Assembly (NCBI RefSeq): GCF_964340395.1
Contig: NC_135557.1
Location: 13,373,546 to 13,437,545, forward strand
Origin: Glandiceps talaboti
Lineage: Eukaryota > Hemichordata > Enteropneusta > Spengelidae
Direction: 5' to 3'
DNA: 64,000 nt
This document shows positions 1 to 11,070 of this stretch, piece by piece. Positions within the stretch are counted from its first letter, which is position 1, and each line of letters begins with the position of its first letter. The position numbers and the translations under genes were made by a program. The notes below the pieces were generated by a model. That model was not told the origin of the DNA. It worked only from the letters and a program-made list of their open reading frames with translations, and did no database searches.

Positions 1-1776
1 TAGAAACCAATCCATGACAGAACATGCACGAATACTTTCTGCGTGCATCTCCCCTAACTGCTTTAACTGAGTACCAGGGATAGACACGGAGTTGAAAGTT
101 TTGGCTTTGGCATCCACAGCCTCGGCATCAGTGTCTAGGCTGGGGTAACCAATCCATGGGTCGGTTGTGTGAGTCTTGTATGCACGAGACCGACTTTTTA
201 ACCATGGAAAATGACCAGGTTTTAACGCAGCAGCTTTATTGCCCTCGCCTAAAACTTCTGACGTTATTTTGTCCAGTTGACCTGAGTACATGGAAGAAAG
301 TGGAAGAGTAGACGGTTCCTTGACCGGTTGAGACTTTTCCATTTCTTCAAAAGCCATGCAAAACTCCGACTTCATAGTGGGAGCTGGCGGTGGCTTAGGA
401 CAACGGTCTGGGTACCGATTGTAAACCCATTGAATGCACTCGTGGAAGGAGAACTCCTCATCACGAGTAGGGGAAGTTGAACGCAAAGTGCCCACTACAC
501 TGGGGGTATCTGGTTCATTTCTCCCAAAGGAGGCATCACTGGGAGCCTTTAATGACATTTCGTCTATGTCTCTCCTGGCTCGACGCTTAGATCGAACTGG
601 GGAGACCTCCTGTCGACTGGGTTCACGCCTGGGTGACCTCTCACTGGAATACCGATCAAAACGTTCAGAAGAACGTGACCTCGAACGGTTACTCTCACTC
701 GACTTGGAGGACGAAGAAGATCTTGAACGTGAACGGAAACTCCGCCCTCTAGGGACCGGAGACCGTTGGTTCGAAGGGGAACTGTCTCTTGACCTCTGCG
801 TTCTGAAACGTCTGCGAGAACGAGAGGGAGAATCCCTAGTAGGAGACATGAAATCATGCTGTGTCCTCCTATCAGTAGGCCTTGAACCCTCAGCCCTGTA
901 ATAAGGAGGGTGGGATGGCCAGGGGTACTGCCAATACTGCTGTGGCCAACCAACCTGAGGATTAAAAACACCCCATGGTGTCTCAGGAGGCAAACCAAAG
1001 TCACCAGAAAATTGCTGTGGATCAGAAAAAACACCACCAGTAGGCATAGGCATGAACTGGGGATTCCGAAATTCAGCTCTGGTTTGAGGGGGATAAACCC
1101 TCGCACCCCTATACAAAGTGGAATCGTCCAGACCACGCTGTATTCTCTGCCCAGCAGACAACGTTGGTCTAGAACTGACATCACTAGAATTGGTAATTTG
1201 AGGACGATTCATACTCTGATCGACCCTCGAAAAATTACCCAGATTGGTGTGTAAACCAGTCTGCGTACCCTCAATACAATCAGTCCGATTAGCTGGCGAG
1301 CCTGAGACTGGAAAGCGAGGAGGTACGTGGGTAGTAGCTACACCAGGCCCGGTTACGTCAGTACAGGAGATCTCTCGACCGACTGAACGAGTTGGACCAG
1401 CGTTCGACTCGGAAATACTCGTAGCCTTATGACGATTAGAATCACAGTGCTGTGACGACTCGTCAAGTACACTCAACCCTTCCCCCAGGGGAGAGGGAGA
1501 AGTGACCGCTACTCGAGGAACGTTACTAGGGGGTGATAGCTGTATAGTGTCTACGGTCGTCGAGCCCTCTCCGAGAGAGGACCGCATACCACTAGCACTA
1601 CTACCCAGTTCGTCCTGAAAAGGACGGTTTAAAACAACAGAACTAGAAGAAAGCTTACCTGACTTCGGTTCCGCTGTGACAGAAGAACTTACCGTTAAAG
1701 TTGAAGACCGTACACTCGCAGGAGTAGTGACAGAAGCACTCGGCTTTAGATGACCGTTGTTTGTCTGACTGTTTAC
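1..1776 (-). CDS. Long open frame of the gag-like protein, partial, no start codon of its own at its upstream end
   Basis: Uninterrupted reading frame (codon starts at multiples of 3) from just after a stop at 1777-1779 to the window edge. It begins Ser/Thr-rich, has an RS-dipeptide-rich centre and ends FNSVSIPGTQLKQLGEMHAE then SIRACSVMDWF. It must be entered from the Cys-rich frame by +1 movement in 1655-1776, or the copy carries a one-base indel. Shorter open frames on the opposite strand here (for example 434-901) are shadows of this frame. Confidence 0.5.
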
Positions 1777-1924
1777 CTAGTTTACGCCAATTTTCATCGG
1801 ACCAACTAGAACAAACTTCACAGGGTTTGGACTGCGAACACGTTCGACAAGACAGACAAACAGAATGACAATCCTGCTTAGGCATGTCATGACCACACAC
1901 ACCTCTCTTCTTAGGTTTAGTCAT
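1655..1924 (-). CDS. Cys/His-rich N-terminal segment of the gag-like ORF
   Basis: Ninety codons from ATG 1924 to a stop at 1655. The cysteine pattern (CGH, CHSVCLSCRTC, CEVC, then SSWSDENW) resembles the zinc-knuckle-like head of DIRS-type gag. In-frame codons continue upstream to 2017, but the ATG at 1924 begins the conserved-looking part. The last ~40 codons overlap the longer second frame. Confidence 0.5.
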   Translation of the reverse strand: MTKPKKRGVCGHDMPKQDCHSVCLSCRTCSQSKPCEVCSSWSDENWRKLGKQSDKQRSSKAECFCHYSCECTVFNFNGKFFCHSGTEVR

Positions 1925-2230
1925 GACGAAACGAATGACTGAAAAAACAACAACACGGTAAGGCAATGACGTCCGTATATAAGGGACGTCTGCACGGAGA
2001 AGAAAAACACACAACAAATCTCAATCGCAAAGAGAGAGACAATAAATCGACACTTAGCTGTAATCCTAGGATCTTTAGGGTAACCAAAGAGCCAACCAAG
2101 TGGAAAAAACCAGTGTGTATAATGGAATTGGAGGGAGGTACTTGAAGACAAACACAATATCCGTCTACACACTTGTACGCCATGCGATAAAAGACACAAG
2201 TACGCATGCGCTAACTGCCACTTAGGCGGG
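1925..2230 (-). promoter_or_regulatory. Putative 5' leader or terminal repeat of the gag-like retroelement
   Basis: It lies immediately upstream of the gag-like ATG on the minus strand, with TTATATA near 1976 and an NRF1-like CGCATGCGC near 2204-2212. No second copy of the terminal repeat lies in the window, so the boundary is unproven. Confidence 0.25.
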
Positions 2231-5200
2231 AGACTAAGCTAACCAAATATGGAGCCAGGTATGGTGGAGGGGGCGGGGCCAAAAATTTCTTGGCATGGAT
2301 TGGAGGAATTAATGCGGGTTACCCATCAGTATTTTGCCAACAGGTAAGTATCATAGTCGAACAGAAAATGTACATGTTTGGGGAGCGAGGATTTTGGAAA
2401 GACCTGCCACGTGAACCGTCTGACAACAACATATAGCGCATGACGTCGCGATGCAGTGTTCCATGACCCTCATCTGATTTTGTCAGGTTTAGTTAACCAT
2501 AGCACTACTCGTGGGTAATTTATGAGGTCCGTTTGTCTTGTAAGCGAACGTAACAAGTTTCATCAAATAGGTATTTACAATATTTAGGGGAGAACCATTT
2601 TGATTTCATTTGACAATGATAATTGGCTTTGAGGGTGCCGAAAAAAGTCTACTTCATGTCACTATCAAACTGTTAGTGGTCTGAGTCAGAACCAACACTA
2701 CAATACGCCACGGCGAAAGACGGTTGACACATTTCTAAATGGTTCTTCTGAAATACTCAGATGACTTCTTTTGTTTAGATTTCAAAACCGAGTCCATAAT
2801 AAAGTTTTTTTCCGTTCAAGAGATTTAGAAAAATTCTCCCAACCAGTCAGCACCGTGCACAAGTGGAGTTTGCTCAAATACAAACTCCACGAGCACATCT
2901 GTTGGAATTATTCAGTGAAGACGTTTTTATGTCCTGCTGTAAGGTCATGTTCTGTGGCGATTTTCAGCCCAAAACTCAACATGTAATCCATACACTGTAA
3001 GTTTATTTTAGGACCAGGAAGACTATAGGTTTACATTCGACTTTTATATTACTCGATAGATAAACTTGTCCATTGTGGGAAAGTTTTGTCTATATTTCAA
3101 TGTACAGGAAATCTACAATATGTGGGGACCACTTGTTTATCATCTCATTACACTTGTGACAATGTATAAATGATCACCACCGGCGCGGCCTGCGTGTTCT
3201 ATACAACATTTTAGTACATGTTCCATATGTGTTGGCGGTCGACATTCAATCGAACATGACACTACGGGTCGATACATGGGGAAACAAAACATACAATTGT
3301 CCACAATATTGTAATTCATAAAAATAAAGAACCCTACCCATGACACATACGCCCAAAGGATTTATAAACGACGAAATGTGTGGTTAGGTCTGCTGTTTTA
3401 CGCGAACGGCCTGTACTTCACATCTCAACAGAAACGGCAACAAATACGTAATCTGATCTCAAGATATAGACACGTCGAGAAACCTTCTCGTTATCGTTAT
3501 CTCATTTTCCGGTCGAAAGCAACTTATATTCGAGATAACGTCAATTTGTGAATGCAAAAGCTACCTCGAGATTATTTTAAAATGCAAAGGAAAAATTCAC
3601 AAGACCAGATATAACATTGCCATTCGTTTTCTGAAATCTAACATTACAACTGAGTTGAACTCGAGATCACTTTTTCGCCCATCCAAAGCAAAATATAAAT
3701 ATATTTCGAGATATCGTTTTTGTTTTACTGAATCAAAACAAACAAACAAAATGTAAACAAATTCTCACACCAGTTATTCATGATTTCTAAAAAAGAAAAA
3801 GAAAAAAGTATTGCACGTGTTGTATTTCACTTTCGTTGTAAATTGCAGGGTAAATTGTAAAATATGTCACATATTGGCGCCCTGCTGTCTCCACAAAAAC
3901 ATCGATCGCAAACCATAACAATCCCGAGTCAGCAAAGGACAATGTGCGGCGGCATTTTTTTTAGCTTTTTTATTGGGACTCGGCTTACATATACTGATAT
4001 AGCTGACAGGTCAAAATACCGCCCTGAAGATCCAAGTCAAAATAACCAGCTCTGAACCAGAACTATATCTCGACGTGTCGCGGCAGATGTCTGCAGATAC
4101 TGATACTGCCTGTGCTTACCATATCTCTGACAAGTTCACAGGCATGTAGTTGGTTCGGCACATGTCAACCAGCACGCGATCACAATACCTTTCTCCGTAA
4201 AATCGGGTATAAAAAGTATTGGACCCTCATGGATAGCCGTGGGGCATAAAGAGACGACCGCTACTTGAAAGTAAATGGGCGTCTAATGCGAATGGTTGTC
4301 GAAAGAGATGTGATGCCAGAGTGCGTCATCGAATCGACGGGCTCTCTATACGTCTTACGATACGACCGTACGTTGCGTTGGTTATATAGAGGAGTATAGT
4401 ACAACGTCTAATTTGCCATGCAACGTGTGCGAAAGCATTGCATATCCAAAGAGAGAAATGCTCTACACCGAAACAAGTTTCCTTTATTTACTATTCTAAT
4501 TTGACAATTAGTACAACTCCAGGACTATCCCTGCACGTTGTGTATCAGTGGAAGTACACGGCTCAGTGTGAACACTATCAACAAAAATCCTGTTGAAAAA
4601 ATATTGTTTCCTTGAACAGTACAATCAACTCTATAGGCCTATAGTCGTAGTGACTTGTAGTAGTGTTCGCTATTTATGTTTTTGAAATCTTTCGTTTCAG
4701 CATGGTTTCAGCAACGTTACTTTATACATAGACACCGTAAATATAAGCCAATGCTTCATGAAAGCAAACATGCATGCATGTACCGTTATGCTTGGGCATG
4801 GAGAGGTACTAATTACTAATCATGTTAATACTTCAATTAAGATAACGTTGATTGCTTCACAAACTATTGTGGATTTACGTACCCGTATTTGAACAAGTGC
4901 GATTGACAGGCGTTTTAATCCCGGGTTTGAAAAGTAACGGCTTTTCACTAGTAACGAACAGACCCAGTTGAATGATTCGAATCTTTGCAACCGTCCATAA
5001 AAGTACTGGATTTTGAAAATTCCATATGCACGAGCTCGACATTTGCTCAATTGCTAAAAAAGGAAGGGTAGGACACTCCGGGGTTCTTTTTCGTATTAAG
5101 ATTGAAACCACATCGCCCTCGTTCACGGACGCTTTCTGTTTCGGGCAAACTTACGCGTTTTTGTTTACTCAGTCAAATGATGTTGTTACGTTTTCTCTTT

Positions 5201-6090
5201 CATTCAAAGGTATATTTTGAAGAGACACAGATATGACGAGTAATGTTTAATGATTATTTTTACGTAATTTTATGAAAATAATATAGACCGGAATCGACTG
5301 TGTGTTCGAGCCTACCGTAACTCAACGGCATCAAATATTGATTAAACCAAGAAATTATCAATTGTGTTTTTGTTTATATCCCTCGCAAAAGACGCACCGT
5401 TTCAGAGCTTCAGTTCATATAATATGCTGTTTCGGCAATCTGTTTTACTGTCCCGCAAACACCACAATGTACTGAAACATGCGAAATATATACCTCACCA
5501 CAAGAGGGCAGCAGGTGGTATCGAGCTTCGAGCGAAAATTCATGGATCACATGTTCGATTTGAAGCGTCCTGATTGGTTTATTCGATGTCATGTCCTACC
5601 CCTCTGTATTACAAGTTTAAGCAGGGAATGCGTTTGAGCTCAAGCTCGAGCACGGCAAGCAGCGCGTCACGCATCGAAGCGTCAGCTGTCGTGTGCGAAC
5701 TAAGCGTCGATTTTGCATGCACCATGATCATGTTCAATTAAATCATTACAGACAAAATCTATACATATAGTTTCTTTTCCTTTATTCTTTTCTGGAGTCT
5801 TCCATATATTTATATAAACTTTCTCTGCGATTATTAAAAATGTTTCAATTTTTAAAAGACCGGAAAGTGTACAAATACATACCCAAAATAACAAATATGT
5901 GTAGAGTTGTATAATGAGTTTATTAAAATAAACTACAAATAAAGAAGTAAGTATGTAAATGTGACTCATAGCTAACTTGGGCCTTTATTACCTGGATATC
6001 ATTATCATTTTTGGGTTTCACCAGAATTGTTGCCTCATGCCCCTGCTCAAACGTGACGGGTCAACACAATCGATAATATTGGCCTAAGCA
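2231..6090. other. No recognisable gene; AT-rich non-coding DNA
   Basis: Only short random open frames occur on either strand and none has a recognisable motif. The stretch 3440-3720 carries several scattered copies of TCGAGATA/TCGAGAT. I looked here for exons 2-3 of the orphan claudin-like first exon at 6696 and saw no hydrophobic exon with suitable splice sites. Confidence 0.5.
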
Positions 6091-6610
6091 CCATGAGTGT
6101 ACATCGGCAGGAAATCGGAATGTCCCCACTTCGAATCCAAGTTCCGGCTCCGGTCAGTTCCAAGTTCCTCTTTTTCTCAACTGGCAACTCCTTAACTTGG
6201 CATGGGCGTTTGAAGTGTTGTCATATGTATGGGTCTCCCCTCCCCTTCCCCCTGCCCTTCCCAAGACAAGAGGACAGGTGAGAGTGGTAGGGTAGTAGGT
6301 CAATATAAACATAGTAAAGTAAGTTTAAAATGAAACTAGATATGTCTCCCCTAATACATCCACGATTCCACGAAACACGCTTAAAACTGTTACTAATACT
6401 AGTGGTATGTCTTCTGAGAAACACGTTTAAAAAGAAACTGACGATATCACAGTAGTACACGTAGATACCCGTCGACAAATCGGACACTAAGCGATGTCCC
6501 TACTTTAAGTCCCGGTCCCGGCTCTGGTCGATGGTGTAGTTTGTGTGTGCCCCCCACCCGTACCCGCCCTCAGAGAAGAGTGATTGGCGCACGTTGTAGC
6601 CTTTTCGGAG
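6091..6610. repeat. Diverged two-copy duplication in the intron 1 region after orphan exon 1c
   Basis: Segments around 6115-6275 and 6490-6605 share the same order of motifs: GATGTCCC or GAATGTCC, then CC(G)ACTT, then CCGGCTC(C/T)GGTC, then a pyrimidine-rich run ending in AAGA/GAAGAG. A related segment is present at about 19560-19740, in the same position after exon 1a, so this is old intron shared between the paralogous loci. Confidence 0.35.
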
Positions 6611-6695
6611 AACGTCCACATAAAGAAAAGTTTAAAATGAAAGTAGAAACAATATCTGTTCTGTTGGAGTTCTGACTGAAATAACAACAACTCAC

Positions 6696-6897
6696 CATCG
6701 AGATTCTTCTCTCCTATATCCACACATACACGTGTACCACTATTATCTGACACACATGCACGCCATAATCCAGCGTTTAAAGATCCTTGAGCACCACCGT
6801 CAACTACAAACCAGGAATCTGTTGCTGTACAGACGATGCATAAAACGGCAGCTACGGCAGAAACGCCTAGGCCCACAGTCACATGGATTTGTGACAT
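6696..6897 (-). pseudogene. Orphan first exon (1c) of a claudin/PMP22-like four-TM protein
   Basis: ATG at 6897; donor GTGAGT follows base 6696. The exon is 202 nt and ends in phase 1, exactly like exon 1b. The protein starts MSQIHVTVGLGVSAVAAVLC (TM1) and continues with W, then AGLWRACV and a second Cys, the W-GLW-C-C signature of the claudin/PMP22/EMP family's first extracellular loop. It ends ...KNLDG, aligned with ...QDLKG of the paralogous exons. No matching exons 2-3 were found downstream (positions 1-6695), where a retroelement lies instead. Its 5' flank has been pushed away by the 3.9-kb foldback element starting 30 bp upstream of the ATG. It is either a dead exon or its remaining exons lie outside the window. 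Confidence 0.75.
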
Positions 6898-6926
6898 CCT
6901 TAATGATGATTATTGGCGTTAGAATT

Positions 6927-7534
6927 TACGGTGGCCCACAGGTGACAGACGAAAACTAAATTTGTGCGATAAATAATTGATTTTTGAGGGCAAAATATTT
7001 AATAAAAGGATAACACTTTTATTTCATACGACAAAACATTAATTTCTTGGGTCAATATAGAAATATCAAAGCAAAAAACTACAATTTCTGTGACAAATAA
7101 ATTCTTTTTACGGAGCAGAAAATTAATTTGCGAAACGAAAACTTTTATTCGTGTGGCCCAACCTTTATTTTCGAGTGATAACATTTAAGTTGCGGGATAA
7201 AATGTAAATGTCAAGCCGGAATATGAATTTAAGTCCCTTACAATCTTATACTCTGACTGCAGAAACAACATTTGTCACTATACAACCTCCTTTTCTTATC
7301 GACGAGATTTACTTAACACAGGATGCAACATTAATGTTTGCGGACGAAACATTAATACGCGAGGACAAAACTTTCTTTTTGCTTGACGGAAGTTGGACTG
7401 CATGACGGAAATTGATTATATATCCCACAATCCTCGGCACACTCTTGGCGGCTATTTCAACTTCGCGACCAGCACTGTATCTGATCATGTCAAGTGGTAA
7501 ACACATCAATTGTTTCCAGTGTATAATTTTTTCT

Positions 7535-7535
<1 letters not shown>
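6927..7535 (+). repeat. Left inverted arm of the foldback element
   Basis: Mirror of the right arm 10255-10863. It is built of degenerate 21-27-bp units, each with an AAAxxTTxATTT-like core (aattgattttt, attaatttc, aattaatttg, tttattttc and so on). These give repetitive pseudo-peptides (INV-L-S / IKV-L-S) in one frame but show no coding constraint. Confidence 0.9.
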
Positions 7536-8600
<1,065 letters not shown>

Positions 8601-9860
8601 TAATCACCAACTTTAATCACACGCAAAACATGTACTATCAAAAGGCCATGATGTATTGTGATGTATGCTCCCAATATAAGAAATTGATGTCAAAAATGAG
8701 ATTTTCACTTTCCATGGGGATAATGGACTCCAACTTTTGAAAAGACAATTAATATAAGCACCAGTCCTTAAAAAGTTAAAATTGTGTTACAATACACATC
8801 AATGACGCTATTGTATATTTTCTCAGTTTAGTCGCCTGGTGGCGCTGTTCACGCTGCAAACTATAGCATCTTTTCTTGATTCCATTTATTGCTAAAATGA
8901 ATACTTTGAAACCGACATTTTTCGATGTTTAGCCAAGTAAGCTTATTCTTCAATATATCATGAATTACTTCAGAGATGCCTCCTACATGCAATGAAATCA
9001 AAAGATTCCGTAAACAAAATCCCTTGGAAAAAAGGAAGTTAGTTTCATCAAGATCTATAATTGAGATTCACCTATTGTTTTTATGTATTCATATCGTTTC
9101 TACTTTGACCACGTTAACACACAACCAAAACTTTAAAAGGTACTTATAAGACGAAATGTCATTTACAATGTACTGATAACTGGTTTTATTTATGGACATT
9201 GAAAAAAAACACTTTTTAATTGCTATGGATTCACGCGGCATTTTGACTTCTAAAACAAAACGGGGGTGATTATTATGTTTGCGCGATTGTCATGTTGCAG
9301 GAACCCGTGCCATCAGATTACCCACATGTATGTCCCTCATCTCAAATGCCAAATGTTTACAAGATCTTTGTGGAACTTTAAAGCGTCCTCTTAATCATTG
9401 GGTTGGGTAGTGTCACGGGTATTCATCACATAAGGCTACGGTTAGAATGTACGGCAGGGAGGAGGGGGGGGGGGAAAGAAAATATTTTGGTCAAAAGAAT
9501 TTCGTAGGCCCCCCCCCATAATTTTCGTAACCCGCGACACATTTTAATATGTGTAATTATAACCTACCCCCACTTCCGTACAACTATATGGTACACTGTA
9601 TTATAATAAAAGTGACAATCGACTTCAGCGTCCATACATTACAATATAAGATTTAAAATTTCATTACCCAAATAGATGCAACAAAATGTCTTACATTGGG
9701 CTGTAACCTACACTTTGAAATACTTGGCCAGCAGGGTTTTTTCTTTCAATTTTGATTTGGGTAGAAACAGCATCACCCATGATAGCTTGTGGGGAGGGTA
9801 TCGGAGGGGTTCCTCTCCCACAGTGTGCTTTAAATTTTTATGATAACGGATGATAAAGAT
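8601..9860. other. Interior of the foldback element, no recognisable gene
   Basis: Unique-looking AT-rich sequence with G-runs near 9460 and C-runs near 9513. No transposase-like frame was seen on either strand. Confidence 0.45.
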
Positions 9861-9865
<5 letters not shown>

Positions 9866-9946
<81 letters not shown>

Positions 9947-10185
9947 CGGACAGCCAGCCAGTCAGCCATACATACATACATACATACATACATACATACA
10001 TACATACATACATACATACATACATAAACACATACAGCCAGTCAGAAGAGACAGACAGACAGAGATAGAGACAGGCAGACAGACAGACAGACATACAGAG
10101 GGGGAGACATACATACATACATACATACACACATACAGCCAGACATACAGACAGAAGAGACAGACAGACAGAGATAGAGACAGGC

Positions 10186-10256
<71 letters not shown>
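9866..10256. repeat. Compound microsatellite (GA)n - (CATA)n - (CAGA)n
   Basis: (GA)n at 9866-9939, (CATA)n at 9967-10024, mixed CAGA/CATA/GAGACA in 10030-10186 (containing two copies of a GACAGACAGAGATAGAGACAG block), then pure (CAGA)n at 10187-10256 abutting the right arm. Confidence 0.95.
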
Positions 10257-10863
10257 GAAAAAATTATACACTGGAAACAATTGATGTGTTTACCACTTGA
10301 CATGATCAGATATAGTGCTGGTCGCGAAGTTGAAATAGCCGCCAAGAGTGTGCCGAGGATTGTGGGATATATAATCAATTTCCGTCATGCAGTCCAACTT
10401 CCGTCAAGCAAAAAGAAAGTTTTGTCCTCGCGTATTAATGTTTCGTCCCCAAACATTAATGTTGCATCCTGTGTTAAGTAAATCTCGTCGATAAGAAAAG
10501 GAGGTTGTATAGTGACAAATGTTGTTTCTGCAGTCAGAGTATAAGATTGTAAGGGACTTAAATTCATATTCCGGCTTGACATTTACATTTTATCCCGCAA
10601 CTTAAATGTTATCACTCGAAAATAAAGGTTGGGCCACACGAATAAAAGTTTTCGTTTCGCAAATTAATTTTCTGCTCCGTAAAAAGAATTTATTTGTCAC
10701 AGAAATTGTAGTTTTTTGCTTTGATATTTCTATATTGACCCAAGAAATTAATGTTTTGTCGTATGAAATAAAAGTGTTATCCTTTTATTAAATATTTTGC
10801 CCTCAAAAATCAATTATTTATCGCACAAATTTAGTTTTCGTCTGTCACCTGTGGGCCACCGTA
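10255..10863 (-). repeat. Right inverted arm of the foldback element
   Basis: Reverse complement of the left arm with only scattered substitutions; for example GGGGACGAAAC here against GCGGACGAAAC on the left. Confidence 0.9.
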
Positions 10864-11070
10864 AGAATTAGCCTTGGAGATGAACATGAAATGAAGTCAA
10901 GACTGAAGTTGCTAAACGTTCAAGTTTGAAATAAGTGGTTGCGTATGAGTGAGTTATTTCAGGCGCATTAGTGTAGTGATCGATGTGATGTTTGGCTCAT
11001 TAAGACTCCTTAGTACACCTATAATGTGTTTGGCCTGACAAAAGGGTCAACAATTTGGTATGTGGCCCAC
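10864..11070 (-). promoter_or_regulatory. Displaced 5' flank of orphan claudin-like exon 1c
   Basis: Shares ordered blocks with the 5' flank of exon 1a (about 20095-20290): GAAGTCAAGACTGAAGTTGC vs CAAAGTCAAGACAGACTTTG, GTTCAAGTTTGAAATA vs ATTCAAGGTTGAAATA, CTTAGTACACCTATAATGTG vs CTTAGTGCACCTATTATGTG. It is therefore the original upstream region of exon 1c, now 3.9 kb away because of the insertion. Confidence 0.7.

Larger units (their letters stand above)
1..1924 (-). pseudogene. Retrotransposon gag-like ORF (DIRS-like?), 5' part, frame-disrupted, cut by window edge
   Basis: A minus-strand ATG at 1924 (MTKPKKRGVCGHDMPKQD...) opens a Cys/His-rich N-terminus with spaced CxxCxxC and CxxC pairs and a WSDENW motif; this frame stops at 1655. 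A second frame, one base over, is open from 1776 to the left edge (about 590 codons). It encodes a Ser/Thr-rich stretch, a Pro/Trp/Tyr/Gln-rich stretch, an Arg/Ser-rich basic region (about 660-850), then a more globular part with FHECIQWVYNRYPDRCPKPPP and, near the edge, SIRACSVMDWF. A Cys-rich head, basic RS middle and DWF-containing tail are what I recall of DIRS-type gag proteins in invertebrates; the class is inference. The frames overlap over 1655-1776, so one indel or a programmed +1 shift is needed. The flank upstream of the ATG (about 1925-2230) holds a TTATATA box near 1976 and may be the terminal repeat. No reverse transcriptase is inside the window. Confidence 0.55.

Noticed and set aside
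434-901. 155-codon plus-strand open frame
   Set aside because: Antisense shadow of the Arg/Ser-rich gag-like frame on the minus strand; composition (LERERKL, RSKRSEERDLER) is the complement of RS codons.
9840-10481. 213-codon plus frame rich in RE, HTYI and DRQT
   Set aside because: Translation of the GA, CATA and CAGA tracts plus foldback arm; no constraint.
10606-10791. Conserved-looking 61-codon frame present in both foldback arms
   Set aside because: Identical only because the arms are inverted copies; built of degenerate subterminal repeats with no protein family resemblance.
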